Shown here one piece after another: positions 28,238 through 37,005 of a DNA stretch of 64,000 bases. A program made the position numbers and the translations under genes. Source of the stretch: an uncultured Collinsella sp. (lineage in GTDB: Bacteria; Actinomycetota; Coriobacteriia; Coriobacteriales; Coriobacteriaceae); NCBI GenBank assembly GCA_937950325.1, contig CALFDJ010000040.1, forward strand, positions 4,630 to 68,629, written 5' to 3'. Below the pieces are notes generated by a model. It was not told the DNA's origin. It did no database searches and saw only the letters and a list, made by a program, of their open reading frames with translations. How positions within the stretch are numbered: position 1 is the stretch's first letter; each line of letters opens with the position of its first letter.

Positions 28238-29068
28238 ATGAGCGACGAAGAGCTCAAAAAGGTTGCCAACGAGGTAAGGAAGGGCATCGTCACCGGAGTG
28301 CACGCTGCCAAGTCCGGCCATCCGGGCGGTTCGCTCGGCGCTGCCGACATCATGACCTATCTGTACTTTGAGGAAATGAACGTCGACCCGGCCGATCCCC
28401 GCAAGGCCGACCGCGATCGCTTTGTGCTCTCCAAGGGCCACTGTGCTCCGGGTCTGTACGCCGTGCTCGCCGAGCGCGGGTTCTTCCCCAAGGAGGACCT
28501 CGAGACGCTGCGTCATATCGGCAGCCACCTGCAGGGCCATCCCAACATGAACGACACCCCGGGCGTCGATATGTCCACCGGCTCGCTGGGCCAGGGCATC
28601 TCCGCCGCCGTGGGCATGGCGGTTGCCGCCAAGCACTGGGGTGATACTTACCGCACGTACGCCCTGCTGGGCGATGGCGAGAGCGAGGAGGGCCAGGTCT
28701 GGGAGGCCGCCATGTTTGCCGGCAACCAGCAGCTCGATAACCTCTGCGTGATCGTCGACCACAACGGCCTGCAGATCGACGGCCCCGTCGAGGAGGTCAA
28801 CGACCCCATGCCGCTCGCCGACAAGTTCCGCGCCTTTAAGTTCCACGTGGTGGAGCTCGCCGACGGCAACGACTTCGACCAGATCCGCGCCGCCTTTGCC
28901 GAGGCTCGCGCTACCAAGGGCCAGCCGACCGCCATTATCGCCGAGACCATGAAGGGCAAGGGCGTTTCCTTTATGGAGAACCAGGTGGGTTGGCACGGTA
29001 AGGCCCCCAACGATGAACAGTTTGAGCAGGCCATGGCAGAGCTCACGGCCGCCGGAGAGGAGCTCTAG
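28238..29068 (+). CDS. Transketolase, N-terminal subunit
   Basis: A 276-aa chain with the thiamine-diphosphate binding domain: GHPGGSLGAADIMTYL, SKGHCAPGLYAVLAERG, GSLGQGISAAVGMA and the ThDP motif GDGESEEGQVWEAAMFAGN...LCVIVDHNGLQ. In most bacteria transketolase is one chain of about 660 residues; here the pyrimidine-binding and C-terminal domains are in the next gene. The two halves together move two-carbon units in the pentose phosphate pathway. GAAAGGAAGG precedes the ATG. Confidence 0.95.
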   Translation: MSDEELKKVANEVRKGIVTGVHAAKSGHPGGSLGAADIMTYLYFEEMNVDPADPRKADRDRFVLSKGHCAPGLYAVLAERGFFPKEDLETLRHIGSHLQGHPNMNDTPGVDMSTGSLGQGISAAVGMAVAAKHWGDTYRTYALLGDGESEEGQVWEAAMFAGNQQLDNLCVIVDHNGLQIDGPVEEVNDPMPLADKFRAFKFHVVELADGNDFDQIRAAFAEARATKGQPTAIIAETMKGKGVSFMENQVGWHGKAPNDEQFEQAMAELTAAGEEL

Positions 29069-29069
29069 G

Positions 29070-30011
29070 ATGGCAGACGTCAAGAAAATCGCCACGCGCG
29101 TAAGCTACGGCGAGGCCCTCGTCGAGCTCGCCAACGAGCACGATGACTTTGTGGTCCTCGACGCCGACCTGGCTGCCGCCACGCAGACCGGCAAGTTCAA
29201 GGCAGCCTGCCCCGACCGCTTCTTCGATGTGGGCATTGCCGAGAGCAACCTGATGGGCGTCGCCGCCGGTATCGCGACCACCGGCCGCGTTGCCTTCGCG
29301 AGCACCTTTGCCATGTTCGCTGCCGGTCGCGCCTTTGAGCAGGTCCGCAACTCCATCGGCTACCCGCACCTCAACGTTAAGATCGGTGCCACGCATGCCG
29401 GTATCTCGGTGGGCGAGGATGGCGCCACGCACCAGTGCTGCGAGGATATTGCCCTCATGCGCGTCATCCCCGGCATGACTGTGATCGTTCCTGCCGACGA
29501 CGTCGAGGCCCGCGCCGTAACGCGCGCCGCCTACGAGTGCGACGGTCCGGTGTACATGCGCTTTGCCCGTCTGGCCTCGCCGGTTATCAACGATCCCGAG
29601 ACCTACAAGTTCGAGTTGGGTAAGGGCATTGTCATGCGCGAGGGCGCCGATGTGACCATCATCGCCTGCGGCCTGATGGTCGGCGAGGCTCTCGAGGCCG
29701 CCGAGCAGCTCGCTGCCGAGGGCATCGACGCCGAGGTCATCAACATGCACACCATCAAGCCCATCGACGCCGACCTGATCGTCAAGAGCGCCACCAAGAC
29801 CGGCCACGTCGTGACCGTCGAGGAGCACTCTGTGATCGGTGGCCTGGGCAGCGCCGTTGCCGACGTCCTGTGCGAGCAGTGCCCGACGCCCCTCAAGAAG
29901 ATCGGCGTCAACGACATCTTCGGTGAGTCTGGCCCGGGTGCCGAGCTCTTGCACAAGTATGGCCTGGACGCCGCCAACATCGTGACGACCACCAAAGAGT
30001 TCTTGGCCTAG
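29070..30011 (+). CDS. Transketolase, C-terminal subunit
   Basis: A 313-aa chain with the pyrimidine-binding domain (about 1-165: VVLDADLAAATQTGKF, DVGIAESNLMGVAAGIA with the catalytic Glu, FAMFAAGRAFEQVRNSI) and the C-terminal domain (about 190-313: VTIIACGLMVGEALEAAEQL, TVEEHSVIGGLGSAV). It begins one base after the stop of the N-terminal subunit, with GGAGAGG inside that gene, so the two are translationally coupled. Confidence 0.95.
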   Translation: MADVKKIATRVSYGEALVELANEHDDFVVLDADLAAATQTGKFKAACPDRFFDVGIAESNLMGVAAGIATTGRVAFASTFAMFAAGRAFEQVRNSIGYPHLNVKIGATHAGISVGEDGATHQCCEDIALMRVIPGMTVIVPADDVEARAVTRAAYECDGPVYMRFARLASPVINDPETYKFELGKGIVMREGADVTIIACGLMVGEALEAAEQLAAEGIDAEVINMHTIKPIDADLIVKSATKTGHVVTVEEHSVIGGLGSAVADVLCEQCPTPLKKIGVNDIFGESGPGAELLHKYGLDAANIVTTTKEFLA

Positions 30012-30058
30012 AGCAGCCATCGCTCAATCGGCAACAAGCCAATCGCATTCAAATGCAG

Positions 30059-30093
30059 ACAGGGGCGTCCTCAAAGAGGGCGGCCCTGTTTTA
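30059..30093 (+). terminator. Terminator after split transketolase
   Basis: ACAGGG-G-CG...CG-G-CCCTGT followed by TTTTATATTT. Confidence 0.7.
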
Positions 30094-30232
30094 TATTTCA
30101 GCTAAATCAGAGCCGCACCAAGCGAGGCATTCTCCGGGAAGAGAGCCCAGTACAGCAAAGTGCAATTCAGACCCTTCTAACTTTGTATATGCAGCACCCC
30201 AAGATAAATGCGGCGGCCCCTTAGTAGCCGCA

Positions 30233-30355
30233 GGCCGGGCACAGGGTTACTCTCCAAATCTTTCCGCAGGACGGAGGAGTCCCCGCCGCACGTAGTGCGC
30301 AGCGGAGGCTCCGACATGTCCGAGGACGATTTGGAGAGTAACCCTGTGTCCGGCC
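30233..30355. repeat. 123-nt long inverted repeat upstream of ftsE
   Basis: Arms 30233-30260 and 30328-30355 match at 27 of 28 positions; the one difference allows a G-U pair in RNA. Inside there is a second hairpin (CCGC-C-GCAC-GTA-GTGC-GCA-GCGG, about 30283-30305). The 447-base gap 30012-30458 contains this, the transketolase terminator, and a likely -10 (TAAAATACT, near 30412) before ftsE. No protein gene is convincing. Confidence 0.75.
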
Positions 30356-30458
30356 GGAGGGACCCAAACACGGCCATGCTTCTTATGTGCAGCAAAGCTA
30401 ATGCTGCTAAAATACTAAGCGCTCATGTAGTTTAAACGCACGACGATAAGGAGCACCA

Positions 30459-31679
30459 GTGGGTAACCACTTCCGTACCTCCGGTGCGGGCGATGATGCC
30501 CCCAAGACGCAGGCAGGCGTCCAGGGCAGTCGTTTCGCCACTCCGGATTCAGAGGGCCAGCCTGTTGCTCAGGCCCCCGCTCAGCCGGCAGATCAGGCAC
30601 AGCCGGCATCCGATCCCTTTGCCTACAATCCAACCAGCGATGTCGCGCTTTCCGGCGCGGCGGGTTTTGAGCCCGTTCAGGCCGTGACCGCTCGCGTGGA
30701 GCAGCCTCAGGCTGGCGCCGCCACGTCGCAGCCTACCATGGCCGGCATTCCCGACCCCATGGCCCCTGCGACGCCGGCTCCTCAGCCTGCGCAGTCCGGT
30801 CTCTTTGCCGCTATTCCCGATCCCACGCAGCCTGCTGCCCCGGTGGTCGAGAGCGATCAGGCAGCTGAGGTCGCAAGCCTCGATAACGCGCTCAACAATC
30901 CCGATTTTACGTCGGTGTTTGCGCCCATCGATCCGCAGGCCAGCCGCAAGAAGATGGCCAAGCAGGCCGGTGTCGAGCCCGTCATCCTTATGGAGCATGT
31001 CACCAAGATCTATCCGGCACAGCCCAACAAGCCTGCACTCGACGACATCAACATCGAGATCTATCCGGGTGAGTTCGTCTTCCTGGTCGGTCACTCCGGC
31101 TCGGGTAAGACCACGCTGTTGTCGACGCTCAACCGCGACGTCAAGCCGACGAGCGGTCGCATCCTGGTTGCCGGTCAGGACCTCATGAAGATCAAGAACC
31201 GCAAGGTTCCGTTCCTGCGCCGCCAGATTGGCGCCGTGTTCCAGGACTTTAAGCTTCTGCCGCAAAAAACCGCCTACGAAAACGTGGCGTTTGCCCTGCA
31301 GTGCATCGGCAAGCCCAAGGGCGTCATTCGCAGCCAGGTGCCCGAGGTGCTGCGTCTGGTCGGTCTGGCTGATCAGATGGACTCGCTACCCGACCAGCTT
31401 TCCGGTGGCGAGCAGCAGCGCGTTGCTGTCGCCCGCGCTATGGTCAACCGTCCGCCGCTGCTGATCTGCGACGAGCCGACGGGCAACCTCGACCCGGCGA
31501 TCTCGCTGGGCATCATGAAGCTGCTCGAGCGTATTAACCGCACTGGCACCACCGTGATCGTCGCCACGCACGACCGCGAGATGGTCGATAGCATGCACCG
31601 TCGCGTGATCGCCCTCGAGGGCGGCCACGTTATCCGCGACCAGGAGAGGGGAGGTTACGGCAACTATGGCACCAACTAA
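30459..31679 (+). CDS. ftsE: Cell division ATP-binding protein FtsE with long N-terminal extension
   Basis: A 406-aa protein. Residues 173-400 are a typical FtsE ATPase: Walker A GHSGSGKTTL (211-220), signature LSGGEQQR (313-320), Walker B LLICDEP (333-339), and VIVATHDREMVD. FtsE works with FtsX to activate peptidoglycan hydrolases at the division site. Residues 1-172 are rich in Pro, Ala and Gln with two IPDP repeats (97-100, 119-122), and are absent from usual FtsE (about 225 aa). The GTG start has AAGGAG; the internal Met166 has no good binding site, so the extension is probably real. It overlaps ftsX by 14 bases. Confidence 0.93.
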   Translation: MGNHFRTSGAGDDAPKTQAGVQGSRFATPDSEGQPVAQAPAQPADQAQPASDPFAYNPTSDVALSGAAGFEPVQAVTARVEQPQAGAATSQPTMAGIPDPMAPATPAPQPAQSGLFAAIPDPTQPAAPVVESDQAAEVASLDNALNNPDFTSVFAPIDPQASRKKMAKQAGVEPVILMEHVTKIYPAQPNKPALDDINIEIYPGEFVFLVGHSGSGKTTLLSTLNRDVKPTSGRILVAGQDLMKIKNRKVPFLRRQIGAVFQDFKLLPQKTAYENVAFALQCIGKPKGVIRSQVPEVLRLVGLADQMDSLPDQLSGGEQQRVAVARAMVNRPPLLICDEPTGNLDPAISLGIMKLLERINRTGTTVIVATHDREMVDSMHRRVIALEGGHVIRDQERGGYGNYGTN

Positions 31680-32586
31680 CGTGGGCTACTCCTTCAAAGA
31701 GGCAATCAGCCACTTCTTCCGTAACTGGACTACCTCGCTCGGCGCCGTCATCACGATCTTCCTTTCGCTGTTTATCATCGGCCTGTTCATCATGGGCTCC
31801 GCGATGCTGAACTCCGTGATCGGCACCGTCGAGGATCAGGTTGTCATTAATGCCTTTATTAGCGATGACGCCGATCAGGCAGACGTCCAGGCCTTTGAGG
31901 CCGAGCTCAAGACGTGGAGCAACGTCAAGTCCGTGACCTATAAGGACAAGGACGACGCGCTGGCCGAGTATACGAGCAAGATGTCGGGCAACGCCGACGC
32001 CACCATGAGCGCGCTCGATGGCCAGAACCCGCTGCCGGCTTCGTTTGCAATTGAGATGGACGATCCGTCCAAGGTCGAGAGCACGGCAGAGAAGCTCAAG
32101 AAGGATGCCGATTTCCAGAAGATCGCGGATGACGGCGACGTCAACGCGAGCGTGCTGTACGGCCAGGAGGAAGTGAGCCGCCTGTTCCAGGTGACCAACT
32201 ACATCCGCATCGCCGCCGTGGTGCTCGTTGGCCTTCTGACCTTTATCGCATTCATCTTCATCAACAACACGATTCGCCTGTCCATCACGGCGCGTCGTCG
32301 TGAGATTGCGATTATGCGTCTGGTCGGCGCCAGCAACGGCTTCATTCGTGGCCCGTTTATCACCGAGGGCGTACTGCAGGCCATTTTGGGCTCGCTGCTT
32401 TCCATCGGCGTTCTGGAGCTGCTGCGCAATCTGATGATTCCGCGTCTGCAGGAGAGCATCGGCTGGATGTCGTTTGCCCTGCCGATGCAGTACTACCTGG
32501 TGACCTATGCTGCGCTGATTCTGGTCGGCGTGATTATCGGTCTCTTTGGTTCTGCCATCGCCATGCGCCGCTACCTGCGCGTGTAG
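31666..32586 (+). CDS. ftsX: Cell division protein FtsX
   Basis: A 306-aa membrane protein with four transmembrane segments: one at about 25-45, then after an extracellular domain of about 130 residues three more at about 180-205, 230-255 and 270-298. The order and the sequence RLSITARRREIAIMRLVGA are characteristic. It receives ATP-driven change from FtsE and passes it to cell-wall hydrolases outside. GGGGAGG lies inside the end of ftsE. A terminator follows. Confidence 0.95.
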   Translation: MAPTNVGYSFKEAISHFFRNWTTSLGAVITIFLSLFIIGLFIMGSAMLNSVIGTVEDQVVINAFISDDADQADVQAFEAELKTWSNVKSVTYKDKDDALAEYTSKMSGNADATMSALDGQNPLPASFAIEMDDPSKVESTAEKLKKDADFQKIADDGDVNASVLYGQEEVSRLFQVTNYIRIAAVVLVGLLTFIAFIFINNTIRLSITARRREIAIMRLVGASNGFIRGPFITEGVLQAILGSLLSIGVLELLRNLMIPRLQESIGWMSFALPMQYYLVTYAALILVGVIIGLFGSAIAMRRYLRV

Positions 32587-32610
32587 ACATGCCTGGAATT
32601 CATTCCTTCC

Positions 32611-32645
32611 AACGGGTCGTCTCTTATGGGGCGGCCCGTTTTTTG
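32611..32645 (+). terminator. Terminator after ftsEX
   Basis: AACGGG-T-CG...GCG-G-CCCGTT with six T in the tail. Confidence 0.85.
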
Positions 32646-32719
32646 ATCCCTAGGGGACGAAGGAAACGGATCATTTGGGTAGACTCTTTGGAGTTCGCAA
32701 TCGATAGTTAGGAGGCGCC

Positions 32720-34855
32720 ATGGGGCGCAATAACAAGCATAAGCGTGGAGCTCGCAATCAGCGCGGGCCGGTGCGCAGCGAACGCCGTCCGAGCCTGACC
32801 GGGCGCGTGCAGCTCCATGAGCATAGCGCCTACGTTGTAACCGAAAACGGCGACTACAAGGTCATGGGCCGCGGTAAGCGCGAGATCATGGATGGCGATA
32901 CCGTTGCCGTGAGCATTAAGAACAGCCCGCACGGTGAGCGGCGCGCCGTGATCGAAAGCGTGGTTGAGCGTGCAGCCATAAGCGTGGTGGGCACGTACCA
33001 GACCGCCGGTCCGCTCGGTGTGATCGAGCCGCTCGATTCGCGTCTGAAGGCCGACTTCTTCATTCTGCCCGAGGATACCTCGGCGGATCGTCTGGGCGTC
33101 CGCCCGGGCGATGTCGTTGTCGCGCGCATTTTGACCTACCCGACGCGCCTGGAATCGGGCACCGTGACGATCGAACGCCGCATTGGCGGAGATGACGCGC
33201 CCGATTTGGGCGTTCAATATGTGATGGCGCGCTACGGCTATACCGATAGCTATCCCGAGGCCGCGCTGGACGAGGCCGAGGGGCTTTCGCTCGATGTGTC
33301 CGCGGCGCTTAAGGACCCGCTCCGCCGCGATCTGCGCGACCGCTTTGTCATCACGATCGACCCGGTCGACGCGCGCGACTTTGACGATGCCATTTCGCTG
33401 GAGCGTACGCCCGAGGGTGGCTACAAGCTGGGTGTGCATATCGCCGACGTTTCACACTATGTGGCTTGGGACGGACATATCGATCTTGAGGCTCGCCATC
33501 GCACGACATCGGTGTATCTGGCCGATCGCGTGCTTCCCATGCTGCCCGAACGCCTGTCCTGTGACCTGTGCTCGCTTCGCCCTGACGAGGACCGTCTTGC
33601 GTTTACCGTCGATATCGAGCTCGATGCGCAGGGTCGCGTGCGGCATTACGATCCGTACCCCAGCGTGATTCGCTCGCGTGTGCGTATGGACTATGACGGC
33701 GCCGAGGCGCTGCTGGTGCGTGCCGGCGCGGTTGAGTATTCGGTGCTGGAGGGTGCAGCCGAGGATGTTGCGGCTGCCGAGACCTCGCGCGAGGAAGCGC
33801 TTGAGCGCGGTCTTGCGTGCGAGAAGGCCGCCCGCGGCTACAACATCGACCTCGGCGATTTCCTTGTCGCCGCCAACGAACTCGCCGAACTTCGCCGTCG
33901 TATTCGTCGCGCCCGCGGCTCAGTCGATTTTGACACGGCCGAGATTCGCGCTCTATTGGATGAGGACGGAGTACCCGTGCAGATTGTGGCGCGTGAGCGT
34001 TCGTGTGCCACGTCGCTTATCGAGGAAGCCATGCTGCTCGCCAACGAGTGCGTTGCAGAGTGGCTGGCAGACCGTGATATCGAGGCCTGCTATCGCGTGC
34101 ATGAAGATCCGAGCCCCGATAGCCTGCACGGTGCCGCCGTTGCGCTGGCGCAGCTAGGCATCATCGACGATCGCCGTGCTGCCGGTATTGCCCTGGGGAG
34201 CCCCGATGAGCTGCAGGCTGCAGTTGATGCTGCCGCCGGTACGGCCAACGCACCGCTCGTTAACACGCTGCTTTTGCGCAGCATGCAGCGCGCGCTGTAC
34301 AAGCCGCGCAACGAGGGCCACTTTGCGCTCGCCGCGCCGTGCTACTGTCACTTTACGAGTCCCATCCGTCGCTACCCCGATCTGGTGGTGCACCGCGTAC
34401 TCAAGCTGCAGTTGGCCTATGAGCAGCTGGGCGGCAAGGACGCCCTGGTCCGTACGCCGCGCCTGATCGGCAAGGGGCGCGAGTCACTGCCGCGCATTCT
34501 GCCGCAGATCTGCCGCGCATGCAGCGATGCCGAGCGCGCGGCAGATGCCGCCAGCCATGCGACACAAAAGATCAAGATTGCCCAGTACTATGAGGACCGT
34601 CTGGGCGAGCGCTATGCCGGAACCGTCTCGTGGGTTAGCAGCATGGGCCTCTTTGTGCGCTTGGATCTAACGCAGGTCGAAGGCTTGATTTCGATCAAGA
34701 GCCTGGGCAACGAGTGGTTCGAGTTCGACGAGGACGCGCTTACGCTGACGGGCGCCGACACGGGGACTCGTTACGAGCTGGGGCAGCGCGTGATTGTCGA
34801 GGTCTCGCGCGTCAATACCACGCGTGGGCACTTGGACTTCAAGCTTATCCATTAG
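32720..34855 (+). CDS. rnr: Ribonuclease R
   Basis: A 711-aa 3'-5' exoribonuclease that degrades structured RNA and works with SmpB/tmRNA. The order is a basic start (1-25), cold-shock domains (about 25-180), the RNB catalytic domain (about 205-545, with IDPVDARDFDDAISLE carrying the Mg-binding Asp residues and HIADVSHYV), and an S1 domain (about 630-710, GERYAGTVSWVSSMGLFVRL). It lacks the long Lys-rich tail of the E. coli enzyme. AGGAGG precedes the ATG. smpB is encoded 4 kb downstream. Confidence 0.95.
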   Translation: MGRNNKHKRGARNQRGPVRSERRPSLTGRVQLHEHSAYVVTENGDYKVMGRGKREIMDGDTVAVSIKNSPHGERRAVIESVVERAAISVVGTYQTAGPLGVIEPLDSRLKADFFILPEDTSADRLGVRPGDVVVARILTYPTRLESGTVTIERRIGGDDAPDLGVQYVMARYGYTDSYPEAALDEAEGLSLDVSAALKDPLRRDLRDRFVITIDPVDARDFDDAISLERTPEGGYKLGVHIADVSHYVAWDGHIDLEARHRTTSVYLADRVLPMLPERLSCDLCSLRPDEDRLAFTVDIELDAQGRVRHYDPYPSVIRSRVRMDYDGAEALLVRAGAVEYSVLEGAAEDVAAAETSREEALERGLACEKAARGYNIDLGDFLVAANELAELRRRIRRARGSVDFDTAEIRALLDEDGVPVQIVARERSCATSLIEEAMLLANECVAEWLADRDIEACYRVHEDPSPDSLHGAAVALAQLGIIDDRRAAGIALGSPDELQAAVDAAAGTANAPLVNTLLLRSMQRALYKPRNEGHFALAAPCYCHFTSPIRRYPDLVVHRVLKLQLAYEQLGGKDALVRTPRLIGKGRESLPRILPQICRACSDAERAADAASHATQKIKIAQYYEDRLGERYAGTVSWVSSMGLFVRLDLTQVEGLISIKSLGNEWFEFDEDALTLTGADTGTRYELGQRVIVEVSRVNTTRGHLDFKLIH

Positions 34856-34884
34856 CCAAATCCCGACTCATGGTGGGGGAGCGG

Positions 34885-34912
34885 AGGGCGGCCTTTCGGG
34901 ACCGCCCTTTGC
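34885..34912 (+). terminator. Terminator after rnr
   Basis: AGGGCGG...CCGCCCT (34885-34891 with 34902-34908) followed by a short T stretch. Confidence 0.65.
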
Positions 34913-34976
34913 ATTTGAATCGTGGCTACCTTGCCGTCTGCTCGGCCGCCCGCTTACCTGCTATTTGAGAGGTAGA

Positions 34977-35012
34977 ACCTACCAAAATAAACCTGTCCCT
35001 TTTTGGCAGGTT
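34977..35012. repeat. Family B palindrome upstream of the serine recombinase
   Basis: AACCTACCA and TGGCAGGTT frame AAATAAACCTGTCCC. It closely resembles 22853-22887 and ends 20 bases before the recombinase start. Confidence 0.7.
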
Positions 35013-35032
35013 TACAAGAAAGCGGGGATGAG

Positions 35033-35638
35033 ATGGCGACGGTGTACGGTTATGCGCGGGTGAGTTCGCGCGATCAGAATCTTAATCGGCAGCTGGATGC
35101 GCTGGGCGCCTATGGCGTGGGCTCGGCGAATATTTATGCCGACCATGCGAGCGGCAAGGACTTCGATCGACCGCGTTATCGCGAGCTGCTGCACGTTCTG
35201 GGAGACGGGGACGTGCTGGTGGTGCTTTCTATCGACCGACTTGGTCGTAATTACTCCGAGATTCTTGAGGAATGGCGGCGCATTACCAAGAAGCTCGGGG
35301 TTGCCATTGTGGTGTTGGACATGCCATTGCTTGACACGCGTGTCAGGGCCAGCGGCGCGCCGGATGTGACCAACACCCTGATTGTCGATATTGTGCTGCA
35401 ACTGCTGAGCTACGTGGCGCAGGTGGAACGCGAGAATATCCATCGGCGCCAGGCGGAGGGAATTGCAGCGGCGCGGGCGCGAGGGGTCCGTTTCGGTCGA
35501 CCTCGCAAGCCGTGCCCTCCTCAGTTTGAGCTAGTGCGCGATAGCTATGAGGCAGGCGATATTACCCGCAGCCAGGCAGCAAAGTGCCTGGGCGTGTGCG
35601 TGGGGACGTTTGATCGCTGGATGCGCGAGGCGGGGTAG
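35033..35638 (+). CDS. Serine recombinase (resolvase/invertase family)
   Basis: A 201-aa site-specific recombinase. VYGYARVSSRDQNLNRQLDA carries the nucleophilic Ser11; LSIDRLGRN is the conserved Arg motif; the long E helix (about 100-140) precedes a helix-turn-helix (ITRSQAAKCLGVCVGTFDRW, about 177-196). Size fits Tn3 resolvases and DNA invertases. It has no transposase or recognisable res site beside it, so it may act as a free-standing invertase. ATG 35033 is preferred over 35003. A candidate target with inverted repeats is at 10856/11860; no link is proven. Confidence 0.9.
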   Translation: MATVYGYARVSSRDQNLNRQLDALGAYGVGSANIYADHASGKDFDRPRYRELLHVLGDGDVLVVLSIDRLGRNYSEILEEWRRITKKLGVAIVVLDMPLLDTRVRASGAPDVTNTLIVDIVLQLLSYVAQVERENIHRRQAEGIAAARARGVRFGRPRKPCPPQFELVRDSYEAGDITRSQAAKCLGVCVGTFDRWMREAG

Positions 35639-35742
35639 GGGTTTGCGTCGCTTTGTCGCTTCCTGTTGCGATTCAAATTTTGATACGGTGACGATGTCAT
35701 TTGGGGCTACACTCGCTGATATTCAAAAAAGGAGGTTGGCCC

Positions 35743-36324
35743 TTGGCGCGCGTAAAACAAATAATCGGATGGACCGCGATCGTTCTGTTCGCTGCAACGC
35801 TGGCGGGCATCTGGGTGCTGACGGAGCAAAATGCGGTGGAGACGTCGTTGCTGAGCGAGTCCACCGCGCGTGTGGTGGAGGGTCAGGCTACGGGCGTTCA
35901 GGCCGCCGATGCCACGGGTGAAGCCCAGACGGAGAACGGAATGACCGGGGGCACCGATTCGGCTGCCTCGAATGTCCGGTCTGGCCGACTTGCTTCCATT
36001 CGCATGTGGGTGGGCGCGAACGTCCGTCGCGTTGCCCATACCGTAGAGTTTTTCTTCGTCGGATTGTTCGCCTCGGTGATCGTGGCTTGCTTTTCCAGGC
36101 GTCCGTGGAGCGTGTGCTCCCGTTGCGTGCCCGTATTGCTCTTTTGCGCCGCCTGCTCCGTTGGCGATCAGGTACATAAGATCTTTGTTCCCGGCAGGCA
36201 TTTCGACGTTATCGATTTAGGATTCGATACTGCGGGCTATATCACCGCCATGCTGTTGGTATTGCTGGCAGCGGCGTTGGTGCGCCATGCGACTCGGCCG
36301 ATCGGCGCCCATGCGAGGCGCTAG
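35743..36324 (+). CDS. VanZ-like membrane protein
   Basis: A 193-aa membrane protein with a segment at about 7-24, a Ser/Thr/Gly-rich loop of about 60 residues, then three segments. RRVAHTVEFFFVGLFA and SVGDQVHKIFVPGRHFDVIDLGFDTAGY are the two VanZ motifs. VanZ gives low-level teicoplanin resistance in enterococci; most homologues have no known role. The TTG start at 35743 has GGAGG seven bases upstream, better than the upstream alternative 35701. Confidence 0.85.
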   Translation: MARVKQIIGWTAIVLFAATLAGIWVLTEQNAVETSLLSESTARVVEGQATGVQAADATGEAQTENGMTGGTDSAASNVRSGRLASIRMWVGANVRRVAHTVEFFFVGLFASVIVACFSRRPWSVCSRCVPVLLFCAACSVGDQVHKIFVPGRHFDVIDLGFDTAGYITAMLLVLLAAALVRHATRPIGAHARR

Positions 36325-36446
36325 CCTTAAGACGAGACATCGCGACTGCCTATGCTTCGACATTGACTACAATAACGGCTGCAATCGCGAGCGGTCGTCG
36401 ATGTGCAGTTTTCCATACACCTGTTTTCTCTAAGAAAGGAAATCCC

Positions 36447-36806
36447 ATGGCGGTATTGTTTGTTGAATATCCCAAGTGCTCGACCTGTAAGAAGGCCAAG
36501 GCATGGCTGGACGAACATGGGGTAGAGTATATCAACCGCGATATCGTTTTGGACAATCCCACGGCTGATGAGCTTGCGACCTGGATTGCTCGTTCGGGGC
36601 TGCCGGTGCGGCGCTTCTTTAATTCGTCGGGCATGAAATATCGAGAGCTGGGCCTGAAGGCGCGTCTGGATGCGGGCATGACGGATCGGGAATGCTACGA
36701 GCTGCTGGCGACCGACGGCATGCTGGTCAAGCGTCCGCTGCTGGTGGGCGACGACTTTGCGATTCCCGGCTTTAGGGAAGCGGCTTGGGCCGAGGCGTTG
36801 CTGTAG
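36447..36806 (+). CDS. ArsC/Spx-family thioredoxin-fold protein
   Basis: A 119-aa protein with the redox motif C11-S-T-C14 (EYPKCSTCKKAKAWL) and the family features RDIVLDNPTADEL, RRFFNSSGMKYRELGL and LVKRPLLVGDD. The CxxC as in Spx and YfgD-like proteins, with Arg missing at the arsenate position, makes a reductase of unknown substrate or a regulator more likely than a true arsenate reductase. AAAGGAA precedes ATG 36447. Confidence 0.85.
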   Translation: MAVLFVEYPKCSTCKKAKAWLDEHGVEYINRDIVLDNPTADELATWIARSGLPVRRFFNSSGMKYRELGLKARLDAGMTDRECYELLATDGMLVKRPLLVGDDFAIPGFREAAWAEALL

Positions 36807-36811
36807 CGGCT

Positions 36812-36985
36812 CCGGAAAATGCGACCCGGAATTCGCTTCCAGAATGGGATGTACTTTCCCAAAGTGGCCGGGGACTGCGGAAAGCACGTCCCATTCTGAG
36901 CTTCGATTGTGGGACACGGTTTCCGGTTGAGGGCTCGACGGGAAAGTGGGGACCAGTTTGAGCTTGAAATCTGGGACGCACTTTC
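36812..36985. repeat. Cluster of nested family D palindromes
   Basis: Outer pair CCGGAAAATGCGACCC / GGGACACGGTTTCCGG (about 36812-36827 and 36910-36925) encloses an inner pair of 19 bases with two mismatches (36841-36859 and 36879-36897). A third hairpin GGAAAGTG...CACTTTCC (36941-36985) follows. They fill the gap between two converging genes. GGAAAGTGxGxCCC recurs as a core. Confidence 0.65.
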
Positions 36986-37005
36986 CGCCGGCGGGCCTGC
37001 CCCAG

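Noticed and set aside
30053..30295. An 80-codon open frame between transketolase and ftsE
   Set aside because: It starts inside the transketolase terminator and runs through the large palindrome, with no ribosome binding site or domain.
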